64,000 bases of DNA from Bradyrhizobium diazoefficiens (GCF_016616235.1 NZ_CP067100.1:6197001-6261000); one strand, 5' to 3'. Shown: positions 8,595 through 17,722, counted from the stretch's first letter. Notes: a model not told the origin generated them from the letters alone. Numbers and translations are program-made.

Positions 8595-10496
8595 TTACAG
8601 GCCCGCGACTCGCGGCAGGTTCGCCACTTCGACCGACATCATCAGGCGATCGCGTCCGGCCTGCTTCGCCGCATAGAGGGCCTGGTCGGCAGCCTCGATC
8701 AGCGTGGCGACGCCAGCAGTGCGCTCGAGGGATGGACGGCAGGCCGCGCCGCCGAGCGAAGCGGTGACACAGCCGGAGGTGCCATTGCTGCCGTGGACGA
8801 GGCCCGCCCCGCGGATGGCTTTCCGGATCCGCTCGCCGATGCGGGCGCATCCGGCGGCATCGGTGTTCGGCAAGAGCATGGTGAATTCCTCGCCGCCGTA
8901 GCGCGCGGCGAGATCGCCGGGACGCTTCATCTCGGCGGCAATGACTTGCGCCACCACGCGCAGGCAGGCGTCGCCCGCAGGATGGCCGTATTCGTCGTTG
9001 TAGGCCTTGAAGTGGTCGACGTCGATCATCAGCAGCGCGAGGGTGGAGCGGTCGCGATAGGCGCGCGCCCATTCCTCCCTGAGCCGTTCGTCGAAGCGAC
9101 GGCGGTTGGCCAGCCCGGTCAGGCTGTCCTCGATCGCGAGGGTCTCCAGCCTGGTCTCCAGCTTCTTCTGCTCGGTGATGTCGCGCGAGATCGCGACCAC
9201 GCCATTGACGCGGCCGTTGTCCTTGCGCGTCACCCGCATGGTCGATTCGAGCCAGACTTCTCCATTCCCCCGGTGCGAGTTGCGATAGGTGACCCGCGCC
9301 TCCTCCCTCTCGCCGCGCTTCATGGCATCGACGAGGGCCTGGACCTGCGGCAGGTCGTCGGCATGGATGCCGGCGAGCGCTGGCGTGCCGATCAGCTGGC
9401 CGGGGCGCCAGCCGACCACGCGGGCCGAGGAGGGAGAGACGTAGCGCAGCCGCTCGTCGAGCCCGATACTGGTCACCATGTCGCTGGAGCCTTCGGCCAA
9501 CAGGCGGAAATGGGCTTCCTTCTCGACCAGGGCGGCGGCCATGCTCTGGCCGCGCTGCAACTGCCGCACCAGCACCGCGCCGATGATCGCGATCAGCATG
9601 ACCAGCGCGAGCACGTAGAGCATGCGGGAGATCGCCGCCGCGCGCCAGGGCGCCAGCAGCTCGTCCTTGTCGACGGTCGCGAGCAGGACGAGCGGGTAAC
9701 GGCCGCTGCGCTTGAAGAAGCTGACGCGCTCGGCGCCGTCCAGCGGCGACTTGAAATGATAGGCGCCGGCCGGCCGTTGCAGGCTGGCGTCGCGGAACAG
9801 AGGGGCGTCGCCGACGCTACGGCCGGTGAACTTTTCATTGCTCGGGTTGCGCGCGATGATCGTGCCTTCGCCATGCATCAACGCCACGGAGCTGTTACGG
9901 CCGATCTCGAACTGCTCGTAGAAGTGCGACAGATACCGGGAGCTGATGGTCGCGAGCACGACGCCGCCAAAGCTGCCATCCGGCTTGTTGAAGCGGCGCG
10001 ACAGGGTGACGACCCATTCGCCGTCCAGCTGGCTCTTCACCGGGTGGCCGAGAAAGGGCTCGCGCTTCGGCGAGAGCTGGTGATGGCGGAAGAACGCATC
10101 GTCGCTGAGCGTCGAGGCGATCGTGCCGGGCGCGGTCAGCCACTTGCCCTGGTCGTCGATGATCGCGAAGCTGTGCACGCGCTCCATCGCCTTCTTGCGC
10201 GTCTCCATGAGGTTTCTGAGCTTGGCGATGGTGGCCGGCTCGGTGCCGTCCATCTCCAGCCGGCTGACGACGCCGACGACGCCGGTATCGAGCAGATCGA
10301 GGCTGTCCTCGGCATGCTGGGTCAGCGAGCGCGCGACATTCGCCATCTCGGTCTCGGCGCTCTTGAGCACGGCATCGCGCGCGGCCCATTCGCGCCAGCC
10401 GCAGACGCCGAGAATGGTCGCGCAGGTCAGCACGACGAACGCCGCCGCGCGCAGCGGCAGGCGGCTCCATCCGGCTCGTTGGGCGACAGCGTTCAT
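8595..10496 (-). CDS. Membrane-anchored PAS-GGDEF diguanylate cyclase
   Basis: 633 residues. A first membrane helix (about 16-35) and a second (about 290-310) enclose a periplasmic sensor region of roughly 250 residues of Cache/dCache type. A PAS domain follows (about 325-445, VTSIGLDERLRYVSPSSARVVGW ... RDITEQKKLE) and then a GGDEF domain. The active-site motif is GGEEF at residues 534-538 and the inhibitory I-site RPGD is at 525-528, exactly five residues before it, so it should make c-di-GMP and be product-inhibited. There is no EAL domain. It is convergent with slyX and ends seven bases from it. The signal sensed is unknown. A link to polysaccharide output is plausible but unproven. Confidence 0.92.
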   Translation of the reverse strand: MNAVAQRAGWSRLPLRAAAFVVLTCATILGVCGWREWAARDAVLKSAETEMANVARSLTQHAEDSLDLLDTGVVGVVSRLEMDGTEPATIAKLRNLMETRKKAMERVHSFAIIDDQGKWLTAPGTIASTLSDDAFFRHHQLSPKREPFLGHPVKSQLDGEWVVTLSRRFNKPDGSFGGVVLATISSRYLSHFYEQFEIGRNSSVALMHGEGTIIARNPSNEKFTGRSVGDAPLFRDASLQRPAGAYHFKSPLDGAERVSFFKRSGRYPLVLLATVDKDELLAPWRAAAISRMLYVLALVMLIAIIGAVLVRQLQRGQSMAAALVEKEAHFRLLAEGSSDMVTSIGLDERLRYVSPSSARVVGWRPGQLIGTPALAGIHADDLPQVQALVDAMKRGEREEARVTYRNSHRGNGEVWLESTMRVTRKDNGRVNGVVAISRDITEQKKLETRLETLAIEDSLTGLANRRRFDERLREEWARAYRDRSTLALLMIDVDHFKAYNDEYGHPAGDACLRVVAQVIAAEMKRPGDLAARYGGEEFTMLLPNTDAAGCARIGERIRKAIRGAGLVHGSNGTSGCVTASLGGAACRPSLERTAGVATLIEAADQALYAAKQAGRDRLMMSVEVANLPRVAGL

Positions 10497-10591
10497 GCGG
10501 CAGTGGTCTCCGATCGTTTCGGAACCTCTGCCGCTTCACTGTTAGTGAACTCTGAAGCGATTGCCGGAATACGCCGCCCGATCCCCCGTTT

Positions 10592-10607
10592 TCCGTACTC
10601 GTACGGA
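10592..10607. repeat. Short palindrome TCCGTAC-TC-GTACGGA upstream of the cyclase gene
   Basis: A perfect seven-base inverted repeat with a two-base centre, about 100 bases upstream of the diguanylate cyclase start and 65 bases downstream of the neighbouring small gene. It could be a regulator site or part of a weak terminator. No nearby regulator gene supports either reading. Confidence 0.35.
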
Positions 10608-10672
10608 CGCAGAGATCAGCGCATCGCTAACAAGGCATTAGCGAACCTATCGGAATCCGGCGCGCCTTCCGG

Positions 10673-10981
<309 letters not shown>

Positions 10982-10993
10982 TCAGGACCATTC

Positions 10994-12028
10994 GTGCCCC
11001 AGTCTGCGACGAAACCTTTCATCGACGTGCTCTCCGGCCACCGCCAGACCATCCCGCCCATGTGGATGATGCGGCAGGCCGGCCGTTATCTGCCGGAATA
11101 TCGCGAGGTGCGCGCCAAGGCCGGCGGCTTCCTCGATCTCTGCTTCAACCCGGAGCTTGCCGCCGAAGTCACGCTGCAACCGATCCGCAGGTTCGGCTTC
11201 GACGCAGCGATCATCTTCTCCGACATCCTCGTGATCCCCCACGCGCTCGGCCGCTTCGTGCGCTTCGAGATCGGCGAGGGTCCGCGGCTGGAGCCGCTGG
11301 ATGATCCGGCGAAGGTTGCCACGCTGGCCGCCCAGGCTGACTTCGGCAAGCTCGAACCGGTGTTCGAGGCACTGCGGATGGTGCGCGGCGCGCTCGATCC
11401 CAAGATCGCGCTGATCGGCTTCTGCGGCGCGCCTTGGACGGTTGCGACCTACATGGTCGCGGGCCACGGCACGCCCGACCAGGCACCGGCGCGGATGATG
11501 GCCTACCGGCATCCCGAGGCGTTTGCAAAAATCATCGAGGTCCTGGTCGAGAACTCGATCGCGTACCTGCTGGCGCAGTTAGAGGCCGGCGCCAATGCGC
11601 TGCAGATCTTCGACACCTGGGCCGGCGTGCTGCCGCCCGCCGAATTCGTGCGCTGGTCGGTCGAGCCGACGCGGCGCATCGTCGAAGGCGTGCGCGCAAA
11701 AGCACCGGATGCCAGGATCATCGGTTTTCCGCGCGGGGCCGGCGCGCAATTGCCTGGTTACGTCGATTCGACCGGAGTGAATGCCGTCAGCATCGACTGG
11801 ACCGCAGAGCCCGCCTTCATCCGCGAGCGGGTGCAGAGCAAGGTCGCCGTGCAGGGCAATCTCGATCCGCTGGTGCTGATCACGGGGGGCGATGCGCTCG
11901 ACCGCGCCGTGGACAACGTGCTGGCGAACTTTGCTGCCGGCCGCTTCATCTTCAATCTCGGCCACGGCATCCAGCCGGAAACGCCGATCGCCCATGTCGA
12001 GCAGATGCTGAGGCGCGTGCGGGGGTAA
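10994..12028 (+). CDS. hemE: Uroporphyrinogen decarboxylase
   Basis: 344 residues, full length, starting at GTG. The signature [26 protein letters not shown] is near the N-terminus, and the second conserved region with [12 protein letters not shown] and [16 protein letters not shown] is present. The enzyme removes four carboxyl groups from uroporphyrinogen III to give coproporphyrinogen III in cytoplasmic haem synthesis. Its neighbour hemC acts two steps earlier in the same pathway but is convergent, so the two are not in one operon. Confidence 0.95.
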   Translation: MPQSATKPFIDVLSGHRQTIPPMWMMRQAGRYLPEYREVRAKAGGFLDLCFNPELAAEVTLQPIRRFGFDAAIIFSDILVIPHALGRFVRFEIGEGPRLEPLDDPAKVATLAAQADFGKLEPVFEALRMVRGALDPKIALIGFCGAPWTVATYMVAGHGTPDQAPARMMAYRHPEAFAKIIEVLVENSIAYLLAQLEAGANALQIFDTWAGVLPPAEFVRWSVEPTRRIVEGVRAKAPDARIIGFPRGAGAQLPGYVDSTGVNAVSIDWTAEPAFIRERVQSKVAVQGNLDPLVLITGGDALDRAVDNVLANFAAGRFIFNLGHGIQPETPIAHVEQMLRRVRG

Positions 12029-12106
12029 AATTTTCGCTGGCCCAAGGGGCAAAAACAAAAACCGCGAAAACAACCCCATGCACAGTACAAAACATTGAGG
12101 CATTTC

Positions 12107-12155
12107 GCCCGACGTGATTATTCGTCGTTTCCGAATATCACTTGACGCGTCGGGC
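12107..12155. repeat. Palindromic element between convergent hemE and hemC
   Basis: GCCCGACG and CGTCGGGC form an eight-base perfect inverted repeat enclosing about 33 AT-richer bases, in the 178-base gap between the two stop codons. The flanks (ACAGTACAAAACATT on the left, GGGCAAAAC on the right) give it the look of a dispersed intergenic repeat. It has no good T-run. Confidence 0.5.
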
Positions 12156-12206
12156 AAAACAGGCGCATGATGCCATGATCGCCCGAGCGGCCATTTTGCC
12201 GAGAGT

Positions 12207-13226
12207 CTAGCGCGGCCGGCTGCGCTCGATGATCTCGGCGGCGCCCTTCGCCAGCAGATCCAGCCCCACCGCACGGCCGAGCTCACGCGGACGATTGGCG
12301 GGGCCTGCGCGCGAGGCTTCGATGATGGTGTTGCCGGAGAGGTCGAGTACGGATGCGGTGAGCGACATCTGATCGCCCGCGATGGTTGAGAAGGCGGCCA
12401 CCGGTGAATTGCAGTGCCCGTTAAGCACCCACAACACCTCGCGTTCGGCATCGGCCGAGGCATGCGCGGCGGGATCGTCGATCGATGCGAGGATTTGCCG
12501 CGTCTCCCAGTCCTGCGCCGCGCATTCGACGGCGACGATGCCCTGCCCTGCTGCGGGCAGCATCTCCGCGGCCGAAAACTCGTAGGCGATGCGATGGGAC
12601 AGGCCGACGCGATCGAGGCCGGAGCGTGCCATGATCAGCGCATCGGCCGGTCCCACCTCGCCGCCATCAGGCAGACGCTGCTTCGTCCTGTTGTCGAGCT
12701 TGCGCACCCGCGTATCGGCGGCGCCGCGGAAATGAATGATCTCGGCTTCCGGAAACAGCCGGCGCGCGTAGGCCGCACGCCGCACGGCATTGGTGCCGAT
12801 CTTGAAGCCTCGGCCGCGCGCTTGCCGAAACGCTTCCAGCGAAAGACCATCGCGCAGCACCAGCGCGTCGCCGGGCGGATCGCGCGACAGCGTGGCGCCG
12901 ATGACGAGGCCGGGCGTATCCTCGTTGCCCGGCATGTCCTTCAGCGAATGCATCGCGGCCCGCAATTCGCCTGACAGCACGGCGGCGCGGATCTGCGTCA
13001 CGAAGGCGCCGCCTTTGCCGCCATGCGGCAACAGCTTGCTGGTCTGGTCGAGATCGCCCGTGGTGTCGAACTTGACGATCTCGACATCGAGATCGGGCAT
13101 GGCGGCGGTCAGGCGGCGCGCAATCTCGTCCGTCTGTGCCAGCGCCATCGCGCTCTTGCGGGTGCCGATCCTGAATCGCGTAGCCAAATCCTGGTCCTTT
13201 CGAAGCGCGGCGCTTTGTTTGAGCAT
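12207..13226 (-). CDS. hemC: Hydroxymethylbilane synthase (porphobilinogen deaminase)
   Basis: 339 residues from the first ATG. The core begins RFRIGTRKSAMALAQTDEIA and contains MHSLKDMP and the C-terminal GHCNSPVAAF, which holds the cysteine that carries the dipyrromethane cofactor. It polymerises four porphobilinogens to hydroxymethylbilane in the cytoplasm. The start is uncertain: the ATG lies inside a palindromic repeat, and a TTG 13 codons downstream, preceded by AAAGGACC at good spacing, would begin the protein at LATRFRIG, closer to the family norm. Gene order is GMC oxidoreductase, repeat, hemC. Confidence 0.93.
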   Translation of the reverse strand: MLKQSAALRKDQDLATRFRIGTRKSAMALAQTDEIARRLTAAMPDLDVEIVKFDTTGDLDQTSKLLPHGGKGGAFVTQIRAAVLSGELRAAMHSLKDMPGNEDTPGLVIGATLSRDPPGDALVLRDGLSLEAFRQARGRGFKIGTNAVRRAAYARRLFPEAEIIHFRGAADTRVRKLDNRTKQRLPDGGEVGPADALIMARSGLDRVGLSHRIAYEFSAAEMLPAAGQGIVAVECAAQDWETRQILASIDDPAAHASADAEREVLWVLNGHCNSPVAAFSTIAGDQMSLTASVLDLSGNTIIEASRAGPANRPRELGRAVGLDLLAKGAAEIIERSRPR

Positions 13227-13291
13227 GATCTTTGTCGGAAAACCGGTTCCCACTTTGCGCTAACGCGGCCCTCCGGGTCCGGATCATGCTC
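13221..13291. repeat. 71-base palindrome-ended intergenic repeat between the GMC gene and hemC
   Basis: The element starts GAGCATGATC and ends GATCATGCTC, perfect ten-base inverted ends, with the inner sequence GTCGGAAAACCGGTTCCCACTTT that is common in dispersed repeats of bradyrhizobia (recognised from memory, not searched). It fills the gap exactly: its right end touches the stop codon of the GMC gene and its left end supplies the first ATG of hemC. Confidence 0.75.
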
Positions 13292-14916
13292 TACCGCGCA
13301 TCCCGCAATATCATATCGGATGCCTTCTCGGCGATCATGATGATCGGCGCGTTCGTATTCCCCGAGACGAGGTCCGGCATGATCGAGCCATCGACGACGC
13401 GCAGGGCCTCGAGCCCCCTCACCTTCAGCCGCTGGTCCACCACCGCGAGCGCGTCGTTGCCCATACGGCACGTCGAGGTCGGATGGTAGATGGTGCTGCC
13501 GCGCTCGCGGCAATAATCCAGGATCTCGGCATCCGTGGATACCTTCGCGCCGGGATCGTACTCACTGACCACGAACGGCTTCATCGCCGGCGCGTTCAAT
13601 ATCTTGCGCAGGATCTTGATGCCCTCGACATTGGTGGTCCGGTCGGTCTCCGTGGACATGTAGTTGATGCGGATTTCCGGCGGCACGGTCGGGTCGGCGC
13701 TTTTGATGCGCAAGCTGCCGCGGCTTTCGGGACGGAGCTGGCACACCGACGCGGTGAAGCCGGAAAAATCATGCAGCCTCTCGCCCATCTTGTCGGTTGA
13801 GAACGGCAGGAAGTGCACTTGAATATCGGGCGAGGCCAGCCGCGGATTGGTCTTGAAGAACGCGCCCGCTGTGCCGGCCGCGATCGTCAGCCAGCCCTTG
13901 CGGAACAGCGCGTAGCGGGCGCCGGCGAGCGTGCGGCGGAGCGGATGATTGATGGTATCGTTAAGCGTGATCTTCTGCGAGCAGCGCATCACGATGCGGA
14001 CCTGCATGTGGTCCTGGAGATCGTGGCCGACACCTTGCGCATCCAGCACGATTTCGATGCCGTGCTTGCGCAGGAGATCGGCGGGACCGACGCCGGAGAG
14101 CTGCAAGAGCTGAGGCGAATTGTAGGCGCCGCTCGACAGCACGACTTCTTTCCGCGCACGCGCGCGGCGCATAACTGCGCCCTCTCGGTACTCGACGCCG
14201 ACCGCGCGGCGGCCCTCGAACAGGATGCGATGAGCGTGTGCGGAGGTCTCGATCTTGAGATTGCCGCGCGTCTTCGCGGGTCCGAGATAGGCGACCGACG
14301 TCGAAGCGCGGCGGCCGTTGCGCGTCGTGGTCTGGAACAGGCCGACGCCTTCCTGCGTGGCGCCGTTGAAATCGGGATTGTAGGGCAGACCGGTCTCGAC
14401 CGCGGCGTCGATGAACGCCTTCGACAGCGGATCGGTCACGATCATGTTGGAGACCGGCAGCGGACCGCCGGTGCCGTGATATTGATCGGCGCCGCGCACC
14501 TGGTTCTCGGCCTTCTTGAAGTAAGGCAGCACGTCGTCATAGCCCCAGCCGGTGTTGCCGAGCTGGCGCCAGCGGTCGTAATCCTCATGCTGGCCGCGGA
14601 CATAGAGCAGGCCGTTGATCGAGCTAGATCCGCCCAGCGTTTTTCCGCGCGGCTGGAATACTTGCCGTCCCTTCAGCTCGGGCTCCGGCTCGGTCTGGTA
14701 CATCCAGTTGACCGTCTTCTCCTTGAACAGCTTGCCGTAACCGAGCGGCACATGAATCCAGATGTTGGAGTCCTTTGGGCCGGCCTCGAGCAGCAGCACG
14801 CTGTGCCTGCCATTCGCCGACAGGCGGTTGGCAAGGACGCAGCCGGCCGAGCCGGCGCCGACGATGACGTAGTCGAATTCGGGATCTGACGGTGCGAGGG
14901 CGGAATTTGCGTTCAT
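13291..14916 (-). CDS. GMC family FAD-dependent alcohol/choline-type oxidoreductase
   Basis: 541 residues, typical length. The N-terminal FAD-binding motif is FDYVIVGAGSAGCVLANRLS and the GMC signature region GGSSSINGLLYVRGQ follows. Near the C-terminus IYHPTSTCRMG carries the catalytic His and GNTNAPIIMIAEKASDMI the second active-site residue. It is a cytoplasmic flavoenzyme that oxidises a primary alcohol; the substrate could be choline or another alcohol. An upstream in-frame start would add an Arg/Gln-rich leader and is rejected. It ends against a repeat and is followed by hemC. The TetR gene lies immediately upstream on the same strand. Confidence 0.9.
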   Translation of the reverse strand: MNANSALAPSDPEFDYVIVGAGSAGCVLANRLSANGRHSVLLLEAGPKDSNIWIHVPLGYGKLFKEKTVNWMYQTEPEPELKGRQVFQPRGKTLGGSSSINGLLYVRGQHEDYDRWRQLGNTGWGYDDVLPYFKKAENQVRGADQYHGTGGPLPVSNMIVTDPLSKAFIDAAVETGLPYNPDFNGATQEGVGLFQTTTRNGRRASTSVAYLGPAKTRGNLKIETSAHAHRILFEGRRAVGVEYREGAVMRRARARKEVVLSSGAYNSPQLLQLSGVGPADLLRKHGIEIVLDAQGVGHDLQDHMQVRIVMRCSQKITLNDTINHPLRRTLAGARYALFRKGWLTIAAGTAGAFFKTNPRLASPDIQVHFLPFSTDKMGERLHDFSGFTASVCQLRPESRGSLRIKSADPTVPPEIRINYMSTETDRTTNVEGIKILRKILNAPAMKPFVVSEYDPGAKVSTDAEILDYCRERGSTIYHPTSTCRMGNDALAVVDQRLKVRGLEALRVVDGSIMPDLVSGNTNAPIIMIAEKASDMILRDAR

Positions 14917-14971
14917 GCGCTGCTGTTCTTTTTGTTGGTGTGGGCGTTTCCAGCGTTGCGACTTAGCACAA

Positions 14972-15562
14972 TCATGGCTCGAGGCGCAGCGCCTCGACCA
15001 GCGACTTGAACGCACGGGCATATTCCGCGCCCGCCCTTGCGATATCGGCGCGTCCGGCGCAGGCGACCGCAGCCTCGGTCACCGCGCCGAGCAGCAGCCG
15101 CGCCAACGGCTCGACCGGCTGCCGCGCGATCAGGCCGGCCTCCATCGCCATCGCGAGTGCACGCGGCATCTTGCCGCCAAAGTGCTGCGCGTCGATCTCG
15201 CGCCAGCGCTCCCAGCCGAGCACGGCGGGGCCGTCGCGCAGGATGATCTGACCGGTCGGGCCCTTGGCGGTCGCGGCAAAATAATGCTGGGTGCCGGCCA
15301 CCATCGCGGCGAGCACGTCCTTCTCGGCCCGCGCTGCGCTGTCGATTTCGGCGACGAGGTCGCGCGAGACAGAATCGAACACCGCTTCGAACACCGCCTC
15401 TTTGGTCTTAAAGTGATGATAGACCGCGCCCTTGGCGACGCCGGCATCTGACGCGATCTCGTCCATAGTGGTGGCGGCGAAACCTTGCGTTCCGAACAGC
15501 CGGCGCGCCGCCGTCAGGATCGCCTCCGTCGTCGCCGCCCGCCGCTCCGCCTGCTTTGCCAT
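14972..15562 (-). CDS. TetR/AcrR family transcriptional regulator
   Basis: 196 residues. The N-terminal helix-turn-helix reads AILTAARRLFGTQGFAATTMDEIASDAGVAKGAVYHHFKTKEAVF, the canonical TetR DNA-binding domain. The C-terminal ligand domain (about 75-196) is of the common TetR_C type and gives no clue to the inducer. It is divergent from a SnoaL-like gene across 100 bases containing a strong operator candidate, and 55 bases upstream of the GMC oxidoreductase on the same strand. It probably represses itself and the SnoaL-like gene, and possibly the oxidoreductase through read-through. Confidence 0.92.
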   Translation of the reverse strand: MAKQAERRAATTEAILTAARRLFGTQGFAATTMDEIASDAGVAKGAVYHHFKTKEAVFEAVFDSVSRDLVAEIDSAARAEKDVLAAMVAGTQHYFAATAKGPTGQIILRDGPAVLGWERWREIDAQHFGGKMPRALAMAMEAGLIARQPVEPLARLLLGAVTEAAVACAGRADIARAGAEYARAFKSLVEALRLEP

Positions 15563-15598
15563 CCCTCATATCTAGTCGAATCGAGCGCCGCCAACCAG

Positions 15599-15627
15599 TT
15601 GACTTCTCGACCACGGGTCGGTATTTA
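15599..15627 (+). promoter_or_regulatory. Sigma-70-type promoter of the SnoaL-like gene
   Basis: TTGACT at 15599-15604 and TATTTA at 15622-15627 are separated by 17 bases, a near-consensus housekeeping promoter. The ATG of the SnoaL-like gene lies 36 bases beyond the -10 box. The -10 box is buried in the palindrome described next, as expected for a repressor-controlled promoter. Confidence 0.6.
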
Positions 15628-15643
15628 CCGACCAGCAGTCGGT
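15616..15643. promoter_or_regulatory. Operator for the TetR regulator: three alternating half-sites
   Basis: GGTCGGT-ATTT-ACCGACC is a perfect seven-base inverted repeat (15616-15633), and the second arm pairs again with GTCGGT at 15638-15643 across CAGCA. The half-sites therefore alternate left-right-left. They overlap the -10 region of the SnoaL-like promoter and lie between the divergent regulator and target genes, which is standard for TetR autoregulation. Confidence 0.7.
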
Positions 15644-15662
15644 TTTGATCGTGAGGTTTGCC

Positions 15663-16028
15663 ATGCCGAGCCGTGACATCGTGGAAGCCTTTGCCAAGCG
15701 CCTGGAGGATGGGGATTTCGTCGGGGCGATCGAGCAATTCTATGCGCCCGATGCCGCCACTTACGAGAACAACGCCGCGCCAACGATCGGACGGGACAAG
15801 CTGGCCGCGAAGGAGCGCGGGGTGCTGGCCGCCTTCAAGGAGGTCAAGGCCATCCGTGTCGGGCCGAGCCTGATCCAGGGCGATCATGTCGCGACGCGCT
15901 GGATGTTCAGCTTCACCAATGCTGAAGGCGTCACGCGAACCCTGGACGAGATCGCATGGCAGACCTGGCGGGGCGACCAGCTGAGCGAGGAGCGGTTCTA
16001 TTACGATCCCAAGCAATTAGGGCGGTGA
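15663..16028 (+). CDS. SnoaL-like (NTF2-fold) polyketide-cyclase-type protein
   Basis: 121 residues with the alpha+beta cone pattern of SnoaL/NTF2 proteins: an N-terminal helix VEAFAKRLEDGDFVGAIEQFYAPDAATYEN, a loop with GRDKLAAKERGVLAAF, and a C-terminal beta sheet (ATRWMFSFTNAEGVTRTLDEIAWQTWRGDQLSEERFYYDP). Members are small enzymes or ligand-binding proteins and the substrate is unknown. The ATG at the chosen start is favoured over an upstream TTG. Repression by the divergent TetR is likely from the operator over its promoter. Confidence 0.82.
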   Translation: MPSRDIVEAFAKRLEDGDFVGAIEQFYAPDAATYENNAAPTIGRDKLAAKERGVLAAFKEVKAIRVGPSLIQGDHVATRWMFSFTNAEGVTRTLDEIAWQTWRGDQLSEERFYYDPKQLGR

Positions 16029-16236
16029 TATCGCCCCTCCGACACGGTGTGTCATCGCCTGGCTTGATGTCTAGACCGCCGGCCTGCTGAAGCTGCTGGA
16101 CGATTTGGGCGGTTTACGCGGCCTGGAGCGGTCACTCAGGGACGCCTGAAGTTAACGATGCCTGAATCGCGATAATTTGCCGAGGCTTGTTAGCTTACCC
16201 TTATGGGGCTCGCCTTTAAGTAGCAGACGACCTGTC

Positions 16237-16264
16237 GTCAGCACTTGGATGTCAGCACTTGGGT
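16237..16264 (+). repeat. 14-base tandem duplication upstream of the 180-residue membrane protein
   Basis: GTCAGCACTTGGAT is followed directly by GTCAGCACTTGGGT, a two-copy tandem repeat with one mismatch, ending four bases before the AGGAG ribosome binding site. It creates an extra in-frame TTG codon upstream that should not be taken as the start. Confidence 0.6.
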
Positions 16265-16280
16265 GTCAGGAGTCGTCGCG

Positions 16281-16823
16281 ATGACATTCGGCAAGCGTCA
16301 ATCCGGAGTTGGTGCCGCTACGCAAGCGCTCAACGCCGACATGACCGTCGCCAGAAGCCAGGCTGTCATCGGGACGGCCGGGGCGACCGGCAGCCCGATC
16401 CGCTGGTTTCTCATGCTGCTGGCTTGCAGCGCGCTGCTCTACGCACATTTTGTGACCTACGGCCCGGACCTCCTGCGCGACCATCGTCTGAAAGGGACCT
16501 GGCAACCGGCGTATGACTTGCAAGCCACCGATGGTAAGTGCGAACGCACGAACTTCGTGATCACCTTCTGCACCGTCAAGATCAAATCAGTCGCCAGACC
16601 CGATCAGGCACCGATCGCCCATGGATTCTTCATGCTGTTTTCCAGTGGTGGCGGAGAGGCTCTCGTGCCGGTGCGCTCGACGGCGGATCGCGACGCCGTC
16701 TCGATCTTCTACACGGCCGAAACGAAGCTTTGGAACCGCACGCTGTCGTTCATTCTCGGAGCGGTCATCTTGGCCCTGTTCGATGCCGGTTCGCTGTTGC
16801 TGTTCTGGAGATCACTCAATTGA
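16281..16823 (+). CDS. Hypothetical membrane protein with two transmembrane helices
   Basis: 180 residues, family not recognised. One membrane helix lies near residues 39-57 (IRWFLMLLACSALLYAHFV) and another near the C-terminus (FILGAVILALFDAGSLLLFW), leaving a soluble domain of about 90 residues between them with three cysteines (KCERTNFVITFCTVKI region holds two). If the helices insert normally this domain is periplasmic. The ATG has AGGAG eight bases upstream; a TTG 12 codons earlier lacks such a site. It is followed after 58 bases by a ClpP-fold protein that also has one N-terminal membrane helix, so the two may work together. Confidence 0.7.
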   Translation: MTFGKRQSGVGAATQALNADMTVARSQAVIGTAGATGSPIRWFLMLLACSALLYAHFVTYGPDLLRDHRLKGTWQPAYDLQATDGKCERTNFVITFCTVKIKSVARPDQAPIAHGFFMLFSSGGGEALVPVRSTADRDAVSIFYTAETKLWNRTLSFILGAVILALFDAGSLLLFWRSLN

Positions 16824-16881
16824 CGGTGGGCCACGGGCACAATCGCAGGTGTCCTCCCCCGCCAGATCGGGATAGCCGGCC

Positions 16882-17586
16882 GTGACGGTGTTCAAGGTGC
16901 TTTGCTGGATCGGCGGCATCCTGCTCTTCTGGGGCTTCTTCCAATTGCCGTCCAAATCCGGCGATGTGGCATCCCGGCAGACCTTGTCGATCAGCGAGGA
17001 GCCGGACCGCATCGTGCTCGGCTGGAGCGGCCCCGTGCAGGAGCCGATGAGCGAGCGTGTCGCTGCAGCGTTGGATCGTTACAAGGCCGATCGACGCCGG
17101 CTCGTCCTCATCCTCAACTCGCCGGGCGGCTCGATCGAACATGGGCGCAAGGTCGTCGCCACGATACGCGGGCGCGATCGCGCGATCGACACGCTGGTCC
17201 AGAAGGCCGGCGTCTGCGCCTCGATGTGCGTTCCGATCTTTCTCGCAGGCACGAGGCGCATGGCCGATCCCGAAGCCTACTTCATGTTTCACCAGGCTAG
17301 CCTGAACATCCGCACTAGGGACATCATCAAGCGGCAGGAGCTCAGCGCATCCGACCAGGATTTCCTCTCACAGGCCGTCAAGACAATCGAGACAATCGAG
17401 GCGCAAGCCACCGAGGATCTGTTCCGCAACGACATCGGCATCCGCGGCGTCAGCGCGGCATGGCTTACGATGATGCGCAAGAAAATCTCAGGCCACGATG
17501 TCTGGGTGAGCGGCCAACAGCTCGTGGATGAGGGCTCCGGCATCGTCGACAACCTCGTCCGGACACCCGTTCCCCAGCGGGGCTGA
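16882..17586 (+). CDS. Membrane-anchored ClpP/SppA-fold protein
   Basis: 234 residues, starting at GTG. One N-terminal membrane helix (about 3-21) could act as anchor or signal. The rest has the ClpP-crotonase fold: LILNSPGGSIEHGRKV is the oxyanion-hole strand, GVCASMCVPIFLAG holds the likely nucleophile Ser114 (a position usually in an A-S-A-A context), and FMFHQAS holds the likely catalytic His137. The serine is flanked by two cysteines. It resembles uncharacterised COG3904-type periplasmic proteins. The target is unknown; a membrane or periplasmic serine peptidase is the working idea. Confidence 0.75.
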   Translation: MTVFKVLCWIGGILLFWGFFQLPSKSGDVASRQTLSISEEPDRIVLGWSGPVQEPMSERVAAALDRYKADRRRLVLILNSPGGSIEHGRKVVATIRGRDRAIDTLVQKAGVCASMCVPIFLAGTRRMADPEAYFMFHQASLNIRTRDIIKRQELSASDQDFLSQAVKTIETIEAQATEDLFRNDIGIRGVSAAWLTMMRKKISGHDVWVSGQQLVDEGSGIVDNLVRTPVPQRG

Positions 17587-17722
17587 TTCTCCCGAAGCAA
17601 ACATCTGGCGATCGCACTCGGGCTTTGCGTGATAAAGTTGGTTCCTGCGCGACGTCCGCCGCTCCGAAACTTGTCCTGGAACACGGAACGCCCAAAGCTC
17701 TTGATCTCGGACTGGAGCGGAA

